A DNA stretch of 64,000 nt from JAEEJA01 sp036343175 (GTDB lineage: Bacteria; Bacillota; Clostridia; Lachnospirales; Lachnospiraceae), in NCBI GenBank assembly GCA_036343175.1, contig JAZASR010000004.1, positions 53,753-117,752 on the forward strand, written 5' to 3'. Positions 15,576 through 24,115 of this stretch are shown here, piece by piece (the first letter of the stretch is position 1; each line of letters begins with the position of its first letter). The position numbers were made by a program, and so were the translations under genes. The notes under the pieces were generated by a model. The model was not told the DNA's origin. It did no database searches and worked only from the letters and a program-made list of their open reading frames with translations.

Positions 15576-17318
15576 TCATTGCATGTCAAAGTCCGCTCCT
15601 CCGCCGCTCATCTGCTCTTCGTATACGTCTCTGTAGATCTCGTTGGACTTAAGCAGTTCTTCATGGGTTCCAAAGCCGTCGAGTCTTCCTTCATTGAGTA
15701 CTATTATCCGGTCTGCATCCATTACAGATGAGATCCTTTGAGATATTATGATCTTCGTGGTCCCCGGTATATAAGCCTTCATGGCAGCTCTGATCTTTGC
15801 ATCCGTTGCTGTATCGACAGCGCTTGTGGAATCATCGAGTATAAGGACCTTCGGCTTCTTCAGAATAGCTCTCGCTATACAGAGTCTCTGCTTCTGGCCG
15901 CCTGACACGTTGGAACCGCCCTGTTCTATGTGAGTATCATACTTGTCAGGCATGCGCTCGATGAATTCATCTGCACAGGCGAGTTCTGCAGCTTTTCGGC
16001 ACTCTTCATCCGCAGCCTGCGCATTGCCCCAGCGGAGATTATCATATATGGAACCCTCAAAGAGAGTATTCTTCTGGAGCACGACCGATACGCAGTCACG
16101 AAGGACTTTAAGGTCTATCTTTCTTACATCGGTGCCTCCGACGAGTACCCGGCCGCCTGTTACGTCATAAAGTCGGCTGATGAGACTTACCAGGCTTGAC
16201 TTTGAGCTGCCTGTCGGTCCAATAAGTCCTATGGTCTCACCGGACTTTATATCGAGGTTAATGTCCTTAAGCACGTAATCTTCCGCTTTGCTGTCATATT
16301 TGAATGAAACGTTATCGAATTTAATGGATCCATCCTTAACTTCCATTTCAGGATCCTCAGGATCGGAAATGCCGGACTTTTCATTGAGCACTTCACATAT
16401 TCTCCTGGCGCTTGCCATACTGAGCGTGATCATGACAAATACCACTGAAAGCATCATGAGGCTGAAAAGAATGTTCATGCAGTATGTAAGAAGTGTCGTA
16501 AGCTCACCTGTGGTAAGTGAAGAACCAACTACCATCTTTGCGCCCATCCAGCTGATCAGTATTATACAGATGTATATTGCAAGCTGCATAATAGGCATGT
16601 TCAGGACTACGATCTTCTCAGCTTTAATAAAGAGCTTATAAAGGTTCTCTGCGGCTTTGCCGAAGCGCTTCTTTGAATAATCTTCTCTTACGTATGCCTT
16701 GACAACTCTTATGCCTGAAACGTTTTCTTCCACGCTTTCATTAAGGTCATCATACTTCCTGAAAACTTCGTCAAAATATTTCATGCCGAGCTTTACCATG
16801 ACAAAAAGTATAATGCCGAGTATTATTACTGTTATTAAATAAATATTTGCTATTTTTGCATTTACGTAGTAGGACATGGCCATAGCACAGATAAGCGATG
16901 CGGGCGCTCTCGTACACATCCTGAGGATCATCTGATATGCATTCTGAATATTTGTAACATCAGTCGTAAGTCTGGTTATAAGGCCTGATGTTGAAAAATG
17001 ATCGATATTTGCAAATGAAAATGTCTGTATATTTTCATACATAGCCTTTCTTAAGTTCCTTGCAAAGCCGGCGGATGCCTTTGCGCCGTTCACTCCGCCC
17101 AGTATGCCGAATGTAAGGCTTAAACCCGCTGCTATTATCATTACAAGTCCCATTTTAAGGACCACTTCCAAATTATTCTGTTCGATCCCCTTATCTATGA
17201 TCGATGCCATGATAAATGGAAGCAGGGTCTCCATGAGGACTTCTAGCAGCATAAATACAGGCGTCGCTATGGAAGCTGCCTTGAACTGCTTTACATGGGA
17301 GCCAAGTGTTTTGATCAT
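15576..17318 (-). CDS. ABC exporter subunit with degenerate ATP site
   Basis: Half-transporter of 580 residues with a membrane domain (about 15-310) and a nucleotide-binding domain. Walker A is GPTGSSKSS and the signature VSGGQ is intact, but Walker B ends LILDDS (Asp for the catalytic Glu) and the H-loop reads ISQRISS (Gln for His). These two changes are the hallmark of the non-catalytic subunit in heterodimeric exporters. The partner lies 127 bp downstream. The substrate is unknown; the VanZ protein gene just upstream hints at cell-envelope stress or antibiotic export. Confidence 0.93.
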   Translation of the reverse strand: MIKTLGSHVKQFKAASIATPVFMLLEVLMETLLPFIMASIIDKGIEQNNLEVVLKMGLVMIIAAGLSLTFGILGGVNGAKASAGFARNLRKAMYENIQTFSFANIDHFSTSGLITRLTTDVTNIQNAYQMILRMCTRAPASLICAMAMSYYVNAKIANIYLITVIILGIILFVMVKLGMKYFDEVFRKYDDLNESVEENVSGIRVVKAYVREDYSKKRFGKAAENLYKLFIKAEKIVVLNMPIMQLAIYICIILISWMGAKMVVGSSLTTGELTTLLTYCMNILFSLMMLSVVFVMITLSMASARRICEVLNEKSGISDPEDPEMEVKDGSIKFDNVSFKYDSKAEDYVLKDINLDIKSGETIGLIGPTGSSKSSLVSLISRLYDVTGGRVLVGGTDVRKIDLKVLRDCVSVVLQKNTLFEGSIYDNLRWGNAQAADEECRKAAELACADEFIERMPDKYDTHIEQGGSNVSGGQKQRLCIARAILKKPKVLILDDSTSAVDTATDAKIRAAMKAYIPGTTKIIISQRISSVMDADRIIVLNEGRLDGFGTHEELLKSNEIYRDVYEEQMSGGGADFDMQ

Positions 17319-17397
17319 TTTCTATCCTTTTCTCCTCTTCTGAATATGTGAAATAAAAATTTGAAAATACTGTTTATTGTCTGATAGGTTAAACAGA

Positions 17398-18387
17398 TCA
17401 GCCTGCCGATCCCGGTCTGTGCTTTTTCCGGATATGTTTTATCAGCAATATTATCAGGAAGCTTATAAACGCTCCTAAAAGATCTATCAGCACATCACGC
17501 AGCTGTCCCGTCCTTCCCGGTACGTACAGCTGATGGAACTCATCCAGTGATGCTGCAAGAGCGGCGATCACAAAGGCAAGCCAGGCAATGCATCTGCCTG
17601 CAATCGAATATATGAGTACGTATGTATCCGCAAACAGGGCAGCATATTCTGTCATATGTGCGCCCTTACGTACAGGAAAAACAAATAACTCATAATCGAT
17701 ATTCTTTCCGCTCAAATGATTATAAACACCGGCAAAGAACTTTGCAAATATGTCGGAAAGAGAAGATGACTCCGCTCCTTCCTGTGCTGAAAATGAAAAT
17801 ATCATTAAAAGCAAAACGATAAATATGGTTCCGCTGACAAATGTCAAAGCACCGATCTTTACACTTAAAAAATATATGAACCAGCCAACTAAAGCACCGA
17901 GGGTGTTGAGCCAGATGTCATCCACCTGAAAATAACCTCTCTTTGTTATGAGCTGAGTTACCTCTATAGCAAGTGACGATAAGAATCCTATAAGCAATGT
18001 TACCCATGGTTTCTTACAGGCCTTAAATGCATTAGGCAGCAGGATGCCATAAGGAATAAAGAGCAGCAGATTCTCAAGCATATAAGCCACTGCCCTGACG
18101 CTTGGATAATAAGTGCCGAAGAAAGTCAGTGAAATTGCGTCCCTTGTTCCGCTTTCACGGCAGATAAGGGTCAGCTGTACGATAACGATCATATAACAGG
18201 CCAGCATGACCCTGGTCTCAGTACTGTATATACCGGATATGCTGCCGGCGGTCATCCTGCTTTTTTTTCTGAATGATTTTCTTATGATATTAAACAGCAA
18301 ACACAGGCAGACAGCCATCATAAGGATGTCTGTCTGCCTGAATAAGTAAATATAATGTGCAATATCTGTAAAAATTGTCTGTATCAT
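17398..18387 (-). CDS. protein with two VanZ-like domains
   Basis: 329-residue membrane protein. The first VanZ-like unit (about 85-185) contains LLFIPYGILLPNAF and EVTQLITKRGYFQVDDIWLN. The second (about 240-325) contains RKGAHMTEYAALF and DEFHQLYVPGRTGQLRDVLI. VanZ alone is about 160 residues, so this is a tandem fusion. VanZ gives low-level teicoplanin resistance by an unclear route. The start ATG overlaps the stop codon of the chemoreceptor gene (ATGA), so the two are co-translated, which is unusual company for a VanZ protein. Confidence 0.85.
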   Translation of the reverse strand: MIQTIFTDIAHYIYLFRQTDILMMAVCLCLLFNIIRKSFRKKSRMTAGSISGIYSTETRVMLACYMIVIVQLTLICRESGTRDAISLTFFGTYYPSVRAVAYMLENLLLFIPYGILLPNAFKACKKPWVTLLIGFLSSLAIEVTQLITKRGYFQVDDIWLNTLGALVGWFIYFLSVKIGALTFVSGTIFIVLLLMIFSFSAQEGAESSSLSDIFAKFFAGVYNHLSGKNIDYELFVFPVRKGAHMTEYAALFADTYVLIYSIAGRCIAWLAFVIAALAASLDEFHQLYVPGRTGQLRDVLIDLLGAFISFLIILLIKHIRKKHRPGSAG

Positions 18388-19646
18388 GACAGTTTAAATA
18401 CATCTACAACCTGATTCAGCTTCTCTGTAGACTTAAGATTCTCCTTAGCATAGTTAACTACTTCATCCGATGCGTTGAGAAGGTCATCGGCACTCCGGGC
18501 TATGTCCATAGTACCATCAGCAGCCTCTGTGTTGGCCTGTTCAACATTCTCTATTGCCTCGACTGTTGCATCGATCATTGACTTGAGAGTAACAGTAACA
18601 TCCTTGAACTCTGAGATGATCTTATTCATATCTGTGGCATCGCTCGAATATTCCTCACCTGTCTTCACAAGAATATCGTAATCCTTGAGAACGTTGGTCT
18701 CCATAAAATTCAGCAGTTCATAGGCGCAATTTGACAGATTCTCCACTGAAGCAATGACTTCATTTGTTACGCTCTGGATCTGAGCAGCAGAATCCTTTGA
18801 ATTATCAGCCAGCTTGCTGATCTCCGTGGCAACGACTGAAAAGCCTCTTCCTGCTTCACCGGCACGGGCAGCCTCTATACTTGCATTAAGTGCAAGGAGG
18901 TTTGTCTGTTCAGCAATTCCAAGAATAGCAGAAGAAAGGTCATTGATCTTCTCAACTTCCTTGGCATTATCAAGGGCATCGCGGAGGGTCACCTGAGAAC
19001 TGTCGTACATGGATACTGACTTATCCTTTGCTTTCTCAGCTTCACTTCTGACGCGATCTGCTCTCTCCTTGATCTCGATGATCTGACTGAGCCCCTGCTC
19101 AGCTGAAGCTGCGACATGGTCTATGGAACTTCCTATCTCCTCTGCTGTAGAAGAAAGCTCCTGAGTAGTAGCTGCCGTGGCCTGTGAGCTCTCGGAAATA
19201 GTCTTTGTAGTATCTGAGATCCCCTGTATCTGACTAAAAAGAGACTCGAGCTTTGTCTGCTCATTATTGACATTGCTGCTTACATTTCCTGTCTCGGTCT
19301 TTACATCACGAATGGCACGCCCTATAGAGAACTGCAGTCTCTGAATGCTTCCTGCAAGATCACCCAGCTCATCCTTCTTAAGAAGAAGGTCAGAAGGCAT
19401 CTCCTGAGTAAAATCTCCCAGAGTCATGAACCTGATCTGCCTGATGATCTCCTTTATCCTGCCGACAGTGCTATGGATGAGCATATTGGTTCCTACAAGC
19501 ATGACCGCAACTATAACGATCTCAGCTACTATTCCTGCAGTATTGGGATTAACCCCTGACGCCTTAAGTACAATAAGGGGAACTCCTCCGCAGAGCATAA
19601 GGGCAATTGCCACAAATAAGAAAATTTTTCCAGCTAGGTCTTTCAT
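18384..19646 (-). CDS. methyl-accepting chemotaxis protein without a ligand-binding domain
   Basis: 420 residues from ATG 19646, chosen because TAGGAGG lies 9 nt upstream. Two membrane helices (about 6-28 and 36-56) are joined by only about 8 residues, so there is no periplasmic-type sensor domain. A HAMP domain follows (about 57-112, TVGRIKEIIRQI). The C-terminal signalling coiled coil has the conserved hairpin tip EQTNLLALNASIEAARAG. Signals may reach it through the membrane, HAMP or a partner protein. The stop codon overlaps the VanZ start. Confidence 0.93.
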   Translation of the reverse strand: MKDLAGKIFLFVAIALMLCGGVPLIVLKASGVNPNTAGIVAEIVIVAVMLVGTNMLIHSTVGRIKEIIRQIRFMTLGDFTQEMPSDLLLKKDELGDLAGSIQRLQFSIGRAIRDVKTETGNVSSNVNNEQTKLESLFSQIQGISDTTKTISESSQATAATTQELSSTAEEIGSSIDHVAASAEQGLSQIIEIKERADRVRSEAEKAKDKSVSMYDSSQVTLRDALDNAKEVEKINDLSSAILGIAEQTNLLALNASIEAARAGEAGRGFSVVATEISKLADNSKDSAAQIQSVTNEVIASVENLSNCAYELLNFMETNVLKDYDILVKTGEEYSSDATDMNKIISEFKDVTVTLKSMIDATVEAIENVEQANTEAADGTMDIARSADDLLNASDEVVNYAKENLKSTEKLNQVVDVFKLS

Positions 19647-19756
19647 TAACCCGTACCTCCTAAAAGTCATATTAATAATATGCATGAAGTAAGTCACGTC
19701 CGTCTGCATTACTTCATAATAATCTGAAACTGCCCACGGTCAGTAGATCTGTATAT

Positions 19757-19785
19757 ATATTACTATCTTTATAAAAGATTGGCAA
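19757..19785 (-). promoter_or_regulatory. promoter of the chemoreceptor-VanZ unit
   Basis: Minus strand -35 TTGCCA (19780-19785), 17-bp spacer, -10 TAATAT (19757-19762). It has sigma-A form; no sigma-D type motility promoter was seen. The rest of 19786-19979 holds the hpf terminator and nothing else evident. Confidence 0.6.
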
Positions 19786-19823
19786 ATAACTTTGCATGTA
19801 AATATATTAAAAAACGATAAAAA

Positions 19824-19857
19824 GGTGATACAGTTTCCTCTCGAAAACTGTATCACC
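19824..19857 (-). terminator. intrinsic terminator after hpf
   Basis: A 13-bp perfect stem (GGTGATACAGTTT, 19824-19836, with 19845-19857) is followed on the minus strand by a T-rich tract. Confidence 0.85.
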
Positions 19858-19979
19858 ATTGCGAGTCCAATATAAAGGCTTTGCAGCTTTAGATCCACTT
19901 CAGTATCATATGATCAAAGGAAAAATGATCAATTGATCTTCTGCACTTTAAGCTAAAAGATCCTGCAAAATCTGTTTTA

Positions 19980-20507
19980 TCAATACTCAGGCTCTATGAG
20001 TCCGAATGTTCTTCCCTTTCTCTTGTAAACAACATTTACGACTTCTGTCTCAGAATTGCGGAATACGAAGAAATCATGTCCAAGAAGCTCCATCTGTACA
20101 CATGCCTCTTCAGGATTCATGGAATCGATCTTAAACTTCTTGTCACGGATGATCCTGATATCGTCATCATCGTTGATATCCTCATCGATGAATGCCCTGC
20201 TGAGAGAAACTGCATCCTGCTCTTTCTTGACGAGCTTGTTCTTATATCTTCTGAGCTGTCTCTCGATTATCTCTTCTACAAGATCTATAGAAACATACAT
20301 ATCATTGCTGACCTGTTCTGCTCTTATGATATTGCCCTTAAGAGGTATTGTTACCTCGATCTTCTGGCGATCCTTCTCAACGCTTAGAGTAACATGAATC
20401 TCAGTCTCCGGTGTAAAATAATGCTCAAGCTTGCCGATCTTATCGTAAATAGCACTCTTTAAGCCTTCTGTTACATCAATATTCTTGCCGCTGATTATAT
20501 ACTGCAT
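19980..20507 (-). CDS. hpf: ribosome hibernation promoting factor, long form
   Basis: 175 residues from ATG 20507 (AAAGGAG 9 nt upstream). The N-terminal domain (about 1-100) binds the decoding region of the 30S subunit (YIISGKNIDVTEGLK). The C-terminal domain (about 118-175) contains KKFKIDSMNPEEACVQMELL and LGHDFFVFRNSETEVVNVVY, which drives 100S ribosome dimers in Firmicutes. A clear sigma-A promoter lies at 20545-20573 and a terminator at 19824-19857, so it is a single-gene unit. Confidence 0.96.
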   Translation of the reverse strand: MQYIISGKNIDVTEGLKSAIYDKIGKLEHYFTPETEIHVTLSVEKDRQKIEVTIPLKGNIIRAEQVSNDMYVSIDLVEEIIERQLRRYKNKLVKKEQDAVSLSRAFIDEDINDDDDIRIIRDKKFKIDSMNPEEACVQMELLGHDFFVFRNSETEVVNVVYKRKGRTFGLIEPEY

Positions 20508-20544
20508 GGTTACCAACTCCTTTACGGATAAATTTTATAGATAG

Positions 20545-20573
20545 ATTATAACAAAGCAGGCCCGCGATTTCAA
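20545..20573 (-). promoter_or_regulatory. hpf promoter
   Basis: Minus strand -35 TTGAAA (20568-20573), 17-bp spacer, -10 TATAAT (20545-20550). Confidence 0.75.
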
Positions 20574-20713
20574 GAATAAATCGGCCCTTATGCAAAATCC
20601 TGCCATATTTCAAAGGTAAAATTTTACCAGTCAGTTCAAAATGAATAATACAGAAAAAATACCTCATACCTGTTAAGGTATGGGGCTAAGAAAGGATTAA
20701 ATTATGAAATGTA

Positions 20714-22063
20714 TTATCCAACTATTCTGCGGGCACATGATGGCTGTCTGTAATTGTACTTTGAGATCTTGATGCCATCCGAAGGATTGCTTGCATGTAC
20801 TACCTGACCGCCGCCGATATAAAGAGATACGTGACCTATACCACTTCCGTTGCTGTAGAAGATCAGATCGCCTGGCTGAAGCTGATCAAATGATACCGGT
20901 GTGCCATAGCCTGACTGAGCAGCTGAGTTATGCGGAAGTGAGTATCCAAATGAAGCATAGACACTCATAGTAAATCCTGAGCAGTCTGTACCATTAATAA
21001 GACTTGATCCGCCGTATACATACGGGTTGCCGACAAACTTAAGTGCATAATTGGCAATATCGGCTCCGCTGCCGCCATCACTTACAGGAATTACATTCTG
21101 TGCTGCTGCCGGCTGAGGTGTGCTGTTTGAAGCTGACCCTGCTGCAACCGGTGAACCGGCAGTCGGTGCAGGTGTAGGTGCCTGTGTCTGTGCAGGTGTT
21201 TCTCTGTTAACTGACTCCTGAACCTTTTCAAGAGCCTCCTGCTGTTCTTTCTCAGCTTTTTCAGCAGCCTCTCTGCGCTTTTCCTTAGCCTTCTCCTCTT
21301 TCATGGATACGGCCTTCTTGAACTTTGTCTTAAGAGTTACATACTGGCTTGATACGAATCCGTTGTCATCACCGTCAAGAGCTATCTTTACCCATTCATT
21401 GTAGCTTTGAATGACCGGATATGACTCAGCTTCAGGTATCTGAGTAACTATCTTGGAATCCGTGCTTCTTCTCTTCCTTACATTGAGAGTGGTAACACCG
21501 GAATTGACCTTTGCGTAAGTCTTGCCATACTTCGATGCAAGGCTTTCTGCGTTAGCGCCGATAGCAAGGAATGTGGAATCGATATATCCTGTGACCTTGC
21601 CTGACTTTATCTTTACCCAGCCATTGGAGCATCTCTTGAGGATCTTTGCTGAACAGCCTCTGTAAAGATGTCCTACGACCTTTGTTGTAGTGGAATTTCC
21701 TTTTCTGATATTAACATAATTGCTTGCTACTGAAATACCTATATTATCGAACTGTGAAGACTTTACTCTTCCGGCTGCTGCAGAATCAACAGTTTCCACA
21801 GTATCTGTGATCTCCAGTGAAGGATCAGAAAGCTCCGCTGTCCCTTCTATAGTATCTTCTGTGCTGACATCAGTCTGAGATGCAGCTTCTGCATCTGCTG
21901 ATGTATTCTCATAATAATCAGTAAGTGCAATGGAGATGCCTGCCAGAGGTGTCTCTGTACTAATGGTATCTGCCTGTGATTCTGAAAATGATAAGCATAT
22001 TGCAAGTGACAAAAACGCTGCACTTCCAATACCTGCTGCAGTCCTGAACCTTCTGCTTAACAA
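20714..22063 (-). CDS. secreted NlpC/P60 peptidoglycan hydrolase with SH3 domains
   Basis: 449 residues with a TTG start (GGAGG 8 nt upstream). A signal peptide (about 1-31) precedes an acidic linker, two bacterial SH3 domains (about 105-170 and 180-245), a Lys/Glu-rich helical stretch (KEEKAKEKRREAAEKAEKEQ) and a Pro/Ala/Thr linker. The C-terminal NlpC/P60 domain (about 333-449) has the catalytic Cys361 (TDCSGF), His411 (GHVSLYIG) and third residue His423. It should cut stem peptides of peptidoglycan outside the cell. It has its own promoter at 22214-22242 and a leader of about 140 nt with no riboswitch that I recognise. Confidence 0.93.
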   Translation of the reverse strand: MLSRRFRTAAGIGSAAFLSLAICLSFSESQADTISTETPLAGISIALTDYYENTSADAEAASQTDVSTEDTIEGTAELSDPSLEITDTVETVDSAAAGRVKSSQFDNIGISVASNYVNIRKGNSTTTKVVGHLYRGCSAKILKRCSNGWVKIKSGKVTGYIDSTFLAIGANAESLASKYGKTYAKVNSGVTTLNVRKRRSTDSKIVTQIPEAESYPVIQSYNEWVKIALDGDDNGFVSSQYVTLKTKFKKAVSMKEEKAKEKRREAAEKAEKEQQEALEKVQESVNRETPAQTQAPTPAPTAGSPVAAGSASNSTPQPAAAQNVIPVSDGGSGADIANYALKFVGNPYVYGGSSLINGTDCSGFTMSVYASFGYSLPHNSAAQSGYGTPVSFDQLQPGDLIFYSNGSGIGHVSLYIGGGQVVHASNPSDGIKISKYNYRQPSCARRIVG

Positions 22064-22213
22064 AATTCATTCCTCCAATTCTGAACTCATCAGACCATAT
22101 ATAAAATGATCCGAAAAACAAAACGCTTAAAAATATCACCATTCCCACAAGAACATTGAAAATAAGCGGTTTCCAACGACTTGTTACAAATATTACAAAA
22201 ATATTACATGGTC

Positions 22214-22242
22214 AGTATAGCAACGTACAGCGGTCTTGTCAA
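22214..22242 (-). promoter_or_regulatory. promoter of the NlpC/P60 gene
   Basis: Minus strand -35 TTGACA (22237-22242), 17-bp spacer, -10 TATACT (22214-22219). Confidence 0.75.
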
Positions 22243-22309
22243 GCATTTTTGCACAAAAAACACAAGAAAATCAATGTTTTATTGAAAGAGAGTTCTACAA
22301 GCTGAGAAT

Positions 22310-22452
22310 TTGCAGAAAAATGAAAATTAAAATATACCCTAAAAGAGGGAAAATAATAATACACAAAAAAATGCCCATAAAATGGAAAATAAACAATATG
22401 CACCCCAAAGGGAAAATAAAAATGTCCAAAAAGGAAAATAAAAAATATCATC
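22310..22452. other. A-rich stretch with repeated GGAAAATAA motif
   Basis: Between the candidate 6S RNA and the NlpC/P60 promoter, a plus-strand A-rich tract carries about four copies of GGAAAATAA, most preceded by a short hairpin-like CCC...GGG or CCAT...ATGG pair. No credible reading frame or RNA gene was found in it. Confidence 0.5.
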
Positions 22453-22460
22453 AAAAAAAG

Positions 22461-22489
22461 AAAGGAGCAGCCGCACAGACTGCTCCTTT
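22461..22489 (-). terminator. terminator of the candidate 6S RNA
   Basis: A 10-bp perfect stem (AAAGGAGCAG 22461-22470 with CTGCTCCTTT 22480-22489) followed on the minus strand by a T run. Confidence 0.9.
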
Positions 22490-22677
22490 GAAAATCCAAA
22501 ATGCCGGTTCCCGAATTTTGAGTCCTAGCAAAACTGCCAGGTGGGCTTCCGCAGCTGCCCTTCTGTCTTCCACTCCAAGGAGGCCTGACATCCGGTTCGC
22601 AATAATAGGATTCCCCTCAAAAAGGTGTAGGTTCAAAATCTCGGGAATTGTCGAACACCCCAGAACTTTTCTTTACT
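22461..22677 (-). ncRNA. ssrS: candidate 6S RNA
   Basis: A free-standing minus-strand unit of about 215 nt with its own promoter (TTGATT 22707-22712, 17 bp, TATATT 22684-22689) and a strong terminator (22461-22489). It folds as a rod: a closing helix (22633-22647 with 22508-22521, TTCCCGA...TTTTGA against TCAAAATTCGGGAA), a wide central bubble, then an upper helix (TGTCAGG with CCTGGCA) capped by a GGGC/GCCC hairpin (22543-22560). Size and closing stem-bubble-apical stem order fit 6S RNA, which sequesters housekeeping RNA polymerase. No protein frame is supported. Another regulatory RNA with the same shape is the alternative. Confidence 0.62.
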
Positions 22678-22683
22678 AAGTAA

Positions 22684-22712
22684 AATATACACCCGGATGA
22701 ATGTAAAATCAA
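22684..22712 (-). promoter_or_regulatory. promoter of the candidate 6S RNA
   Basis: Minus strand -35 TTGATT (22707-22712), 17-bp spacer, -10 TATATT (22684-22689), placing the start near 22677. Confidence 0.65.
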
Positions 22713-22778
22713 GTATTTTCTTCTGTTTTTCCGACTTTTTTACTTAAACGTTTTCTGAATAATTATATAAAAACCTTT

Positions 22779-22820
22779 TCCATAATTTTCTCATATAGCG
22801 TATCCATAGTTTTCTCATAT
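22779..22820 (-). repeat. 24-bp tandem duplication after mnmA
   Basis: Two 18-bp near-identical cores (22779-22796 and 22803-22820; one base differs) spaced 24 bp apart, about 64 nt after the mnmA stop codon. Confidence 0.75.
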
Positions 22821-22883
22821 GCAATATATTTTCATGAGCCGTAATGCCCTTGAAATCAAGAATGGCAGACATAGATCGACTGC

Positions 22884-23969
22884 TTATTTAATAATGGTTC
22901 CTCCGCCTGCGGTTATATTCTCCTTATACAGCACTGCTGCCTGGCCAGGTGTAACCGCCCTGACTGCCTTATCAAATTTAAGCACCAGCCTGCCGCCGTC
23001 CTCCGGATCGAAAGACATTACCGTACACATAGTGCCAGGGTCTGAGTACCTTATCTTGGTCTTGTATCTTTCTCCGGGTCTGAACACATCTACTCCCATG
23101 AGATTTATCCTGTCAGCAGTAAGGGTATCTGTAAATATCTCATCTTCTTCTCCAAGGACCACTTCATTGGTCTCCGGCCTTATTTCAGAAACATATACAG
23201 GATGCCCGAGAGCTATTCCGAGTCCCTTTCTCTGGCCTATGGTATAGTATTCTATGCCCTTGTGACGTCCGAGTATTACGCCGTCACGATCTACGAAATT
23301 CCCCGGTATCAGCTTTTCTCCGGTTTCACGTTCTATATAGCCTGCATGATCGTCATCAGCTACAAAGCATATTTCCTGACTGTCAGGCTTATTCGCCACA
23401 GGCAGGCCTGCCTCTTCAGCTATCTTCCTTACTTCAGACTTTTCATAATCTCCGATTGGCATGATGGTATGGGCCAGCTGTTCCTGTGAAAGGCTGTACA
23501 GTGCATAGGTCTGATCCTTTCTTGCAGTCTTGGACAGAGCTATAGAATATCTTCCATTAGGAAGCTTAACGACCCTTGCATAATGCCCTGTAGCAATTTT
23601 ATCGGCTCCTATCTCCATGCTTCGGCGCAGGAGACACTCCCACTTTACACGGCGATTGCACTCTATACATGGATTAGGTGTATGTCCCTGCTTATATTCA
23701 CGAATAAAATAATCAATAACATTCTTATGGAACTCTTCGCGGAAGTTCATGACATAATAAGGTATGCCGATCTTCCTGCAGACACGCCTGGCGTCTTCAA
23801 CCGCAGATACACCGCAGCAGCCGCCTTTTCTTTCCATGGAACAGGCGTCTGTATCCTGCCATACCTGCATGGTGACTCCTATGACGTCATACCCCTGCTG
23901 CTTTAAAAGGTAAGCCGCAACGCTCGAGTCGACGCCTCCGCTCATGCCGACAACAACTGTCTCACTCAT
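22884..23969 (-). CDS. mnmA: tRNA-specific 2-thiouridylase
   Basis: Installs the 2-thio group on U34 of tRNA-Lys, -Glu and -Gln. 361 residues, normal length. The PP-loop is GMSGGVDSSVAAYLL. The two catalytic cysteines lie in NPCIECNRRVKWE and SQEICFVADDDH. The C-terminal beta domains bind tRNA. It stands between a HAD-NUDIX gene and the candidate 6S RNA on the same strand, with AGGAGAT upstream of its start. Confidence 0.97.
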   Translation of the reverse strand: MSETVVVGMSGGVDSSVAAYLLKQQGYDVIGVTMQVWQDTDACSMERKGGCCGVSAVEDARRVCRKIGIPYYVMNFREEFHKNVIDYFIREYKQGHTPNPCIECNRRVKWECLLRRSMEIGADKIATGHYARVVKLPNGRYSIALSKTARKDQTYALYSLSQEQLAHTIMPIGDYEKSEVRKIAEEAGLPVANKPDSQEICFVADDDHAGYIERETGEKLIPGNFVDRDGVILGRHKGIEYYTIGQRKGLGIALGHPVYVSEIRPETNEVVLGEEDEIFTDTLTADRINLMGVDVFRPGERYKTKIRYSDPGTMCTVMSFDPEDGGRLVLKFDKAVRAVTPGQAAVLYKENITAGGGTIIK

Positions 23970-24012
23970 ATATATCTCCTGAAATTATATTGATCTATAG
24001 ACTGACATATCG

Positions 24013-24106
24013 TCCGGATACCGGATGACAGAATGTCCCTGTATCAGATGATAAAATGCCCCGATACAGGAATGAAAAAATGCCCCCGGATCGGATGACA
24101 GAATAT
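24013..24106 (-). repeat. degenerate tandem repeat, four copies of 23-24 bp
   Basis: Four imperfect units fill the space between the HAD-NUDIX stop codon (24116) and mnmA. Each has a CCGGAT/CCGATAC-like start, a GGATGA-like centre and an A-rich part ending in ATGCC or ATGTC. Confidence 0.7.
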
Positions 24107-24115
24107 CTCAAAATA

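Noticed and set aside
22064..22207. Cyclic di-AMP (ydaO) riboswitch before the NlpC/P60 gene
   Set aside because: The context is typical, but the leader is short and lacks the conserved blocks.
22236..22679. 147-codon plus-strand reading frame
   Set aside because: It runs across an A-rich tract and the complement of the candidate 6S RNA. It has no ribosome site and its amino acids are biased to Lys and Ile without a recognisable domain.
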